A DNA stretch of 20,314 bases from contig JAGBIR010000202.1 of assembly GCA_017934845.1 (NCBI GenBank), forward strand, positions 1 to 20,314, read 5' to 3'. Below, in pieces: positions 15,129-20,314 of this stretch (position 1 is the first letter of the stretch; each line of letters opens with the position of its first letter). Made by a program: the position numbers and the translations under genes. Origin of the DNA: Alistipes sp. (GTDB lineage Bacteria; Bacteroidota; Bacteroidia; Bacteroidales; Rikenellaceae). The notes under the pieces are model-generated. The model was not told the DNA's origin and made no database searches. It saw only the letters and a list, made by a program, of their open reading frames with translations.

Positions 15129-16658
15129 ATGTTCAAAGGACACCCTAAAGCGTTGTATGCCCTTGCTCTTGCCAACACTGGTGAGCGTTTCGGCTACTAC
15201 ACTATGCTTGCAGTGTTTGCCCTCTTCCTTCGTGCCAACTTTGGTTTGGATGCAGGTACTGCAGGTTTTATTTACTCAACTTTCCTCGGCTTGGTATATT
15301 TTATGCCATTGTTCGGAGGTATCTTGGCCGATAAGTTCGGTTACGGTAAGATGGTTACCATCGGTATCACCGTAATGTTCGCCGGCTATCTCTTGTTGTC
15401 GTTCCCCTTGGGTGGCGATACTCTTGCAATGATTGCTATGCTCGCAGCGTTGTTGTTCATCAGCTGTGGTACAGGTCTTTTCAAGGGTAACTTGCAGGTT
15501 ATGGTAGGTAACCTCTACGACGATCCGAAGTATGCTGACAAGCGTGACTCGGCTTTCTCAATCTTCTATATGGCTATCAACATTGGTGCATTGTTTGCTC
15601 CTACTGCAGCCGTAAAGATTAAGGAGTGGGCAGAGCTTTCACTCGGCTTCTCGTCAAATGATGCTTACCACTTCTCATTCGCCGTTGCTTGTGCTTCGCT
15701 TATCCTCTCAATCGCTATCTACTACATCTTCCGTCCTTCATTCCGCCACGTTGAGGGTGGTAATACAAAGGTCGCTGGTGCAGCCGCTACAGAGGAGAAG
15801 GAGCTTACTCCCGAGGAGACAAAGCAGCGTGTTATCGCATTGTGCTTGGTATTTGCCGTTGTAATCTTCTTCTGGATGGCATTCCACCAGAACGGTTTGG
15901 CTCTTACTTACTTTGCTGATGAGTTTACGGCTAAGCCTTCAGAGGGTATCCAGAGCATGGCATTTAACGTATGGAACTTGATTCTTATTATCGTTGCTGT
16001 TTATGCTGGTTTCTCATTCTTCCAGAGCAAGGATGGTAAGTCAAAGGGTATCTCGGCTGTTATCTTCTTGGCTATTGCAGCATACCTCGTTTACAAGGCA
16101 ATGAACGTTACAGGTACAGTTGCTGTTAGCGCACCTATCTTCCAGCAGTTTAACCCCTTCTATGTTGTTGCGTTGACTCCCGTATCGTTGGCTATCTTCG
16201 GTGCGTTGGCAAAGCGTGGCAAGGAGCCTTCAGCACCCCGTAAGATTGCTTATGGTATGTTGGTTGCAGCGTTGGGCTTCGTTGTTATGGCCGTAGGTTC
16301 TATGGGCTTGCTTACTCCTAACGAGCAGGCTGCAGCTGTTGAGGCTGGCGCAGATGCTCCGTTGGTATCGGCTAACTGGTTGATCTCAACTTACCTCGTA
16401 TTGACTTTCGCTGAGTTGTTGCTTTCACCTATGGGTATCTCATTCGTATCGAAGGTTGCTCCTCCGAAGCTCAAGGGTATGATGATGGGTGGCTGGTTCG
16501 TAGCTACTGCAATTGGTAATATGCTCGTTTCAGTTGGTGGTTTCCTCTGGGGCGGTCTGCCTTTGTGGTTGGTATGGTCAGTATTCGTTGTTCTCTGCTT
16601 GCTTTCAGCACTCTTTATGTTTGTGATGATGAAGCGTCTGGAGAACGCTACAAAATAA
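15129..16658 (+). CDS. POT/PTR family proton-dependent oligopeptide transporter
   Basis: A 509-residue major-facilitator protein of the proton-coupled oligopeptide (POT) group, which brings di- and tripeptides across the inner membrane. The opening NTGERFGYYTM (16-26) is the ExxERFxYYG motif with the first Glu replaced by Asn (N16). GGILADKFGYGKMV near 63-76 is the loop after the second helix. About 12-14 helices are visible, and the central stretch EEKELTPEETKQR (about 219-231) is the charged loop between the two halves. The codon use differs from that of neighbours such as tamB (many GGT, GCT and TTG codons), suggesting strong expression. It has its own promoter box and a strong terminator, so it is a single-gene unit. 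Substrate is inferred from the family. Confidence 0.92.
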   Translation: MFKGHPKALYALALANTGERFGYYTMLAVFALFLRANFGLDAGTAGFIYSTFLGLVYFMPLFGGILADKFGYGKMVTIGITVMFAGYLLLSFPLGGDTLAMIAMLAALLFISCGTGLFKGNLQVMVGNLYDDPKYADKRDSAFSIFYMAINIGALFAPTAAVKIKEWAELSLGFSSNDAYHFSFAVACASLILSIAIYYIFRPSFRHVEGGNTKVAGAAATEEKELTPEETKQRVIALCLVFAVVIFFWMAFHQNGLALTYFADEFTAKPSEGIQSMAFNVWNLILIIVAVYAGFSFFQSKDGKSKGISAVIFLAIAAYLVYKAMNVTGTVAVSAPIFQQFNPFYVVALTPVSLAIFGALAKRGKEPSAPRKIAYGMLVAALGFVVMAVGSMGLLTPNEQAAAVEAGADAPLVSANWLISTYLVLTFAELLLSPMGISFVSKVAPPKLKGMMMGGWFVATAIGNMLVSVGGFLWGGLPLWLVWSVFVVLCLLSALFMFVMMKRLENATK

Positions 16659-16697
16659 ATTCAAAATTCGGAATTTAACCAACGAACATTTATATTT

Positions 16698-16727
16698 AAG
16701 AGGTAGTTTTTTGCTACCTCTTTTTTT
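16698..16727 (+). terminator. Rho-independent terminator of the POT transporter gene
   Basis: AAGAGGTAG (16698-16706) pairs with CTACCTCTT (16714-16722) as a 9-bp stem with a 7-nt TTTTTTG loop. A run of T follows to 16727. It sits 40 bp after the stop codon. Confidence 0.85.
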
Positions 16728-16762
16728 GTGTCTATATAATAGGTCGAGATAGACCAAAGAAA

Positions 16763-16795
16763 AGAGGGTATCCTTACTTGTGCTGGATACCCTCT
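16763..16795. terminator. Bidirectional terminator between the POT and SDR genes
   Basis: AGAGGGTATCC (16763-16773) and GGATACCCTCT (16785-16795) form a perfect 11-bp stem with an 11-nt loop. The plus strand continues CTTTTATT, and the minus strand continues TTTTCTTT. It can end both the POT transcript and the leftward rnhA-MBL-SDR transcript. Its stem resembles the stem-loop at 6542-6576. Confidence 0.75.
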
Positions 16796-16799
16796 CTTT

Positions 16800-16910
16800 T
16801 ATTATAATGCCTTACCCGAAGGTAAATAATTTTGGCAAGCCACAAGGGCTTCCCTTAATTGCTCCGCCATAACATAGTCTGCAAGCAGCCTCTGTATATG
16901 GCTTAATCGC
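16800..16910. repeat. Degraded copy of the hairpin repeat family
   Basis: TCTGCAAGCAGCCTCTG (16878-16894) is close to TCTGCGAGCAGCCTC at 13524-13538. Upstream are two small hairpins, TTACC-cgaa-GGTAA and AAGCC-acaa(g)-GGCTT. The segment lies between a terminator and the SDR stop and appears to be an eroded relative of the element at 13450-13558. A 22-codon open frame on the minus strand is explained by this repeat. Confidence 0.4.
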
Positions 16911-16919
16911 AATTTTGAA

Positions 16920-17738
16920 TTACTTAAACGGAGAGTCTGGCTCCTTCGACATTACCCAATAGAAGAGCTTATCGACCAGCGCGGGGGCAAACTTCTTTAC
17001 AAAGTGTGTTGCGCGGCCCTCGGCCTCCATAAGGCAAAGACGCTTGCGACGCTTTATGCCACGAGCTACTATGCGGGCAACCTCCTCGGGTGTCATCATA
17101 TTCTCCTCCTTGCGGGGTGTTGCGCCCTGCTGTGAGCCATCGGCTGTAAGTGCCGAGAAACGTACGTTCGACGCTGTGAAACCCGGGCAGGCAACCATAA
17201 CGTGCAGACCCTTCTTCAGGTTCTCGATGCGGATGGTCTCCAAGAAGCCCGTCATTGCAAACTTCGATGCCGAGTAACCCGTTCTACCGGGCAAGCCGTG
17301 GATTCCAGCCACCGACGAGATACCTACCAACGAGCCTTTTGACTTCTGCAGGTAGGGCAGAGCATACTTCGTGCAATAGACCGTACCCCAGAAATTGACA
17401 TCCATCAGGCGGTGCAATACGCTCAAATCCAAATCATCGAACAATGCACGCATTGATATTCCTGCGTTGCAAATCATAACGTCGATACCGCCAAACGACT
17501 CGACTGCCTTGTCGATAAGGGCCTTGCAATCCTCCTGACGGGTGACGTCGGTAGCTACCCACGCGGCCTTGCCTCCTGCGGCCTCAATCTCCTTGCAGAG
17601 GGCCTCCAGCTTATCGGCCTGACGCGCTCCGAGCACCACCTTTGCGCCCACCTTGGCGTACTCCTTGGCCATAGCCTCGCCAATGCCCGATGAGGCACCC
17701 GTGATGACTACAACCTTTCCGTTCAAACATTTCTTCAT
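16920..17738 (-). CDS. Short-chain dehydrogenase/reductase (SDR)
   Basis: A 272-residue classical SDR, a cytoplasmic NAD(P)-dependent oxidoreductase of unknown substrate. The cofactor motif is TGASSGIG (13-20). NAG (91-93) and N115 support the fold. The catalytic residues are S142 (in GISSVAG), Y155 and K159 in YSASK. A basic patch after the cofactor strand (GARQADK, 37-43) suggests NADP(H). The C-terminal 50 residues (RRKRLCLMEAEGRATHFVKK onward) look membrane-associated or amphipathic. I chose the ATG at 17738 (MKKCLNGK), 13 bp after the upstream stop; a start ten codons earlier would overlap the upstream gene by 17 bp. It is last in the rnhA-MBL-SDR cluster. The stop codon lies inside an AATTTTGAATTA repeat-like tract. 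Confidence 0.9.
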   Translation of the reverse strand: MKKCLNGKVVVITGASSGIGEAMAKEYAKVGAKVVLGARQADKLEALCKEIEAAGGKAAWVATDVTRQEDCKALIDKAVESFGGIDVMICNAGISMRALFDDLDLSVLHRLMDVNFWGTVYCTKYALPYLQKSKGSLVGISSVAGIHGLPGRTGYSASKFAMTGFLETIRIENLKKGLHVMVACPGFTASNVRFSALTADGSQQGATPRKEENMMTPEEVARIVARGIKRRKRLCLMEAEGRATHFVKKFAPALVDKLFYWVMSKEPDSPFK

Positions 17739-17751
17739 ATTCAATATCGGT

Positions 17752-18534
17752 TTAATCTTCAATCTCAATAGTTAGTCTGTCGTAGGCCAGCTCAACGCCT
17801 GCGGGCAATTTGCCCTTCGACTCGGCGTGGAGTCCAATCTCGTGCGACATATGTGTTAAATAGGCCCTTTGTGGCTGCACCCGCTCGATAAGGTGAGTTG
17901 CCTCCTCGACCGAGAAGTGCGAGTCGTGGGGCTTAAAACGCAGCGCATTTACCACCAAACACTCTACGCCCTTCAGCTTCTCGACCTCCTCGTCGGCTAT
18001 CTGCTTAAAGTCGGTGAGGTAGGCCAAACGTCCTATGCGGTAGCCCGTAACCTCGAAGCGTGAGGAGTGGCTGCCTCGGATGGGGATGACCTCGATATTC
18101 TTAATATAAAAGGGTTGGCTTGGGTCAATCTCGTGCAGGCGCATCTCGGGTACTCCGCGATATTTGTTCTCGACAAAGGCGTAGTCGTAGTCCTTGCGGA
18201 TAACTGTGGCCGTTGATTCGGTAGCATAGATATCTACGGGGCGGATGGTGGGGTAGTCAACAAAGTTGAAGGCCCTGACATCGTCCAGACCACCCGTATG
18301 GTCTTTGTGGAAGTGGGTGAGCAGTATGGCGTCAATCTGTCTAACACCCGTCGAGAGCATCTGATAACGGAAGTCGGGGCCTGCATCGATTACAATGCGG
18401 GCATCGCGGCACTCGACCATAGCCGATGTGCGCAGTCGCTTATCGCGTTTGTCCGTAGAGCGACACACCTCGCAGCGGCAGCCTATTACCGGCACACCTT
18501 GCGATGTCCCCGTACCCAAGAATGTTAGTTTCAT
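17752..18534 (-). CDS. MBL-fold metallo-hydrolase, PhnP-like
   Basis: A 260-residue metallo-beta-lactamase-fold hydrolase of the PhnP/RNase Z-like group. It opens with LGTGTSQGVPVIGCRC (6-21), and C19, C21 and C24 resemble the extra structural zinc site of PhnP. The two-metal site shows THFHKDH (73-79: H74, H76, D78, H79), with H156 (RGSHSS), D175 (LTDF), H206 (DSHFSVEEA) and H228 (THMSHE). Length and motifs are complete. Relatives cleave cyclic phosphodiesters or similar substrates; the actual substrate here is unknown, and no phosphonate genes are nearby. It starts 19 bp after rnhA and ends 13 bp before the SDR start, so it is in one transcript. Confidence 0.88.
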   Translation of the reverse strand: MKLTFLGTGTSQGVPVIGCRCEVCRSTDKRDKRLRTSAMVECRDARIVIDAGPDFRYQMLSTGVRQIDAILLTHFHKDHTGGLDDVRAFNFVDYPTIRPVDIYATESTATVIRKDYDYAFVENKYRGVPEMRLHEIDPSQPFYIKNIEVIPIRGSHSSRFEVTGYRIGRLAYLTDFKQIADEEVEKLKGVECLVVNALRFKPHDSHFSVEEATHLIERVQPQRAYLTHMSHEIGLHAESKGKLPAGVELAYDRLTIEIED

Positions 18535-18553
18535 AAGGCTCGTTAGCTAAAAT

Positions 18554-19009
18554 TTATTCGGGCGTGTAACCCGTATCTTCCAACAGCATAGTCCCATTAG
18601 CAGCGGCCACTGCAAGCTCGTCACAGCGGTTATTTTCGACGGTTGAGGCGTGACCCTTTACCCATACGAAGCGGACATTGTGGCGGCGGTAGATACGCAA
18701 AAAACGCATCCACAGGTCGGGATTCTTCTTCCCCGCGAAGCCCTTGCGCTCCCAGCCGAATACCCAGCGTTGGTTGATAGCTTCGACAACATACTTCGAG
18801 TCGGAGTAGATGGTCACGTTGCTACCTTCTACCTTCAATGCCTCCAACGCCACGCACACAGCCAGCAGCTCCATACGATTGTTGGTCGTAAGGCGATAGC
18901 CAGCCGATAGCTCCTTGCGGTGAGGGCCCGAGAGTAGCACAATGCCGTAGCCTCCCTTGCCCGGGTTGCCCAGCGATGAGCCGTCGGTATAGATGGTAAT
19001 GTCTGGCAT
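18554..19009 (-). CDS. rnhA: Ribonuclease HI
   Basis: A 151-residue RNase HI, which cuts the RNA strand of RNA-DNA hybrids, for example in R-loops and primers. The four acidic catalytic residues are present: D9 in IYTDGSSLGNPG, E47 in NNRMELLAV, D70 in IYSDSKYV and D130 in ENNRCDELA. The catalytic His is H120 in VKGHAS. The basic handle region (RWVFGWERKGFAGKK, 81-95) resembles that of E. coli. Length is typical. It is first in a three-gene leftward cluster. The start MPDITIY is 18 bp after AT-rich repeats whose minus strand contains TAATTTTG, which fits a -7 box but lacks a clear -33. Confidence 0.95.
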   Translation of the reverse strand: MPDITIYTDGSSLGNPGKGGYGIVLLSGPHRKELSAGYRLTTNNRMELLAVCVALEALKVEGSNVTIYSDSKYVVEAINQRWVFGWERKGFAGKKNPDLWMRFLRIYRRHNVRFVWVKGHASTVENNRCDELAVAAANGTMLLEDTGYTPE

Positions 19010-19017
19010 TTGTTACA

Positions 19018-19197
19018 ATTCAAAATTAAGAATTCAAAATTCAAAATTAGGGCTGACGCACGGAAATATACTACTCAAATTTTTAGTGATATAATAATTA
19101 TTCAGTAGTACACCGGAAGTATTTGTTCCACAATATTTTGGTCGCTAATTACCGTCCGAAGGCAATTTTGAATTTTGAATTTTGAATTATGAATTAT
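19018..19197. repeat. Inverted AT-rich 7-bp repeat tracts flanking a small palindromic region
   Basis: On the left (19018-19049) AATTCAAAATT-type units are repeated. On the right (19161-19190) the inverse GAATTTT unit occurs about three times in tandem. Between them, TACTACT (19069-19075) is inverted at AGTAGTA (about 19112-19118) around an AT-rich loop. The right tract runs into the valS stop codon (19194-19196). The whole 184-bp rnhA-valS gap therefore looks like one MITE-like or slippage-built unit. No other gene is seen in it. Confidence 0.5.
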
Positions 19198-20314
19198 TTC
19201 AACGCCTCCATACGCTCCTTGATGGCTGCAATCTTTGCCTCGGCGTCGGCCTTCTTGGCCTTCTCGTTGGCTACAACCTTCTCGGGTGCAGAGCTTACGA
19301 ATCGCTCGTTAGAGAGCTTCTTCATTACGCTTGCAAGGAAGCCCTCGAGGTATGTAAGCTCGTCGGTGAGCTTCTTTATCTCGGCCTCGACGTCGATATT
19401 CTCGCCCATAGGAACGAAATACTGCGTAGTCTTTACGATGAAGGCATCGGCCGTAGCGTCCTTCTCCTCTACCACGTCGATTGACTCCAAGTTACACATC
19501 TTGGCGATAACCGAAGCGTACTCTGCGGGGTAGTTCTCGTCGGCAATAACCTTAAGCGTAAGGGCGTTCTTCTGCGCGATGTTCTTCTGCTTGCGAACAT
19601 TGCGGATGCCCGAAATAACCTCCTGTGCAAGGATGAAACGTGCGAGCAACTGCTCGTTTACAGCCTCGGCCTTTGGCATCTGGGCGTACATGATTGACTC
19701 GCCCTCGGTGCGGGGTGCCAAGTCCTGCCAAATCTCCTCCGTCACGAAGGGCATAAATGGGTGGATAAGGCGCATCAAAAGGTCGAAGTAGTGGCGTGTA
19801 GCCTCCATCGTAGCCTTGTCGGTAGGCTGCTGATAGGCGGGCTTCACCATCTCCAAGTACCAGCCGCTGAAGTCATCCCAGAAGAGCTTGTAGATACGCA
19901 TAAAGGCCTCCGAGATGCGGTATGACGCAAACAGCTCATCAACCTCGGCAACGGCCTGTGAGAGCATATTGCGGAACCACTCAACCGACAAACGGTTGTT
20001 CTCCGACTGCTCGGCCTGCTCGTCAACCTGCCACATTGAGATAAGGCGGTAGGCGTTCCAAATCTTATTACCGAAGTTACGGCCCTGCTCGCAGAGTGCC
20101 TCGTCGAACATAACGTCGTTACCAGCCGAAGATGAGAGCATCATAGCCACGCGCATACCGTCGGCACCATACTTGGCAATCAAATCCAGCGGGTCGGGTG
20201 AGTTACCCAACTGCTTCGACATCTTGCGGCCCAGCTTGTCGCGCACGATACCTGTAAAATATACGTTCTTAAATGGTTTCTCGCCGCGATACTCATAACC
20301 CGCCATAATCATAC
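19194..20314 (-). CDS. valS: Valyl-tRNA synthetase, C-terminal part (5' end outside the window)
   Basis: The last 373 codons of valyl-tRNA synthetase, which charges tRNA-Val in the cytoplasm. The class I catalytic signature appears as RKMSKQLGNSPDPLD (29-43 of the visible part), with the last Ser of KMSKS replaced by Gln. KMSKQ is, to my knowledge, usual in Bacteroidota ValRS, so this is not a defect. The anticodon-binding alpha-helical domain follows (about 90-290). The C-terminus is the coiled-coil arm diagnostic of ValRS (EIKKLTDELTYLEG... to IAAIKERMEALK). The in-frame Met near the window end is internal, within the VARMIMAGYEY region, and is not the start. Confidence 0.96.
   Translation of the reverse strand, partial: MIMAGYEYRGEKPFKNVYFTGIVRDKLGRKMSKQLGNSPDPLDLIAKYGADGMRVAMMLSSSAGNDVMFDEALCEQGRNFGNKIWNAYRLISMWQVDEQAEQSENNRLSVEWFRNMLSQAVAEVDELFASYRISEAFMRIYKLFWDDFSGWYLEMVKPAYQQPTDKATMEATRHYFDLLMRLIHPFMPFVTEEIWQDLAPRTEGESIMYAQMPKAEAVNEQLLARFILAQEVISGIRNVRKQKNIAQKNALTLKVIADENYPAEYASVIAKMCNLESIDVVEEKDATADAFIVKTTQYFVPMGENIDVEAEIKKLTDELTYLEGFLASVMKKLSNERFVSSAPEKVVANEKAKKADAEAKIAAIKERMEALK

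Noticed and set aside
16803..16871. 22-codon minus-strand open frame (MAEQLREALVACQNYL...) after the SDR gene
   Set aside because: It looked protein-like and helical, but it is very short, lies in a degraded copy of the hairpin repeat and has no promoter or spacing to support translation.
17739..17768. Upstream ATG for the SDR gene giving ten extra residues
   Set aside because: It would overlap the upstream gene by 17 bp, and the added residues MRLKIKPILN do not belong to the Rossmann start. The ATG at 17738 gives a normal SDR N-terminus.
20222..20236. KMSKQ instead of KMSKS in valS as a possible catalytic defect
   Set aside because: The second Lys and the preceding KMS are kept, and KMSKQ is, to my knowledge, normal in Bacteroidota valyl-tRNA synthetases.

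Overview
The window is a piece of a chromosome from an anaerobic Bacteroidota, most likely Bacteroidales and possibly a Rikenellaceae/Alistipes-like gut bacterium (genus is inference only). The evidence is a ferredoxin-dependent 2-oxoacid oxidoreductase (KorAB), a TamB-type protein diverging from tsaD, a DUF1573 protein, a Bacteroidota-type POT peptide transporter, weak Shine-Dalgarno sequences, and upstream regions carrying the Bacteroidota -7 box (TAnnTTTG), in two cases with a -33 TTG/TTTG at 19 bp. Most of the window is core chromosome. The least ordinary part is 4.1-6.6 kb.

Layout. Positions 1-2056 (minus): korA then the 5' end of korB. Positions 2057-2536 hold the korAB promoter, a terminator, and the last 45 codons of a broken gene resembling the nitronate monooxygenase C-terminus. 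Positions 2537-4089 (minus): an HTH/S24 (LexA/CI-like) regulator, probably cotranscribed with an EamA-type exporter. Positions 4090-4355: two face-to-face promoters with overlapping starts; a perfect 13-bp palindrome lies between the -33 and -7 boxes of the rightward one. Positions 4356-6253 (plus): a 100-residue protein of unknown function and a complete large terminase subunit with no other phage genes nearby. Positions 6254-6597: hairpin-forming repeats and a bidirectional terminator. Positions 6598-7629 (minus): tsaD. Positions 7699-14933 (plus): tamB, exbB, exbD, a TonB-family gene and a DUF1573 lipoprotein-like/periplasmic protein, with a repeat-filled gap between exbD and tonB. Positions 15129-16658 (plus): a POT-family peptide/proton symporter with a classical terminator. 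Positions 16920-19009 (minus): rnhA, a PhnP-like metallo-hydrolase and a short-chain dehydrogenase in a compact cluster. Positions 19194-20314 (minus): the C-terminal part of valS.

How the genes fit together. KorAB links 2-oxoglutarate and succinyl-CoA through ferredoxin, as expected in an anaerobe. TamB spans the periplasm and serves outer-membrane biogenesis or lipid movement. ExbB/ExbD/TonB carry proton-motive force to the outer membrane, so positions 7.7-14.9 kb form an envelope cluster. TsaD, RNase HI and ValS are housekeeping. The S24 regulator, the small protein and the lone terminase look like a relic or domesticated piece of a phage-derived module, with a control region that still looks intact.

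Recurrent non-coding elements stand out: a family of roughly 110-bp imperfect hairpins (6265, 6477, 13450 and a degraded copy near 16880), a 68-69 bp tandem repeat inside the exbD-tonB gap, and 7-bp GAATTTT tracts that overlap the stop codons of two minus-strand genes. I found no tRNA, rRNA, CRISPR array or intact insertion sequence.
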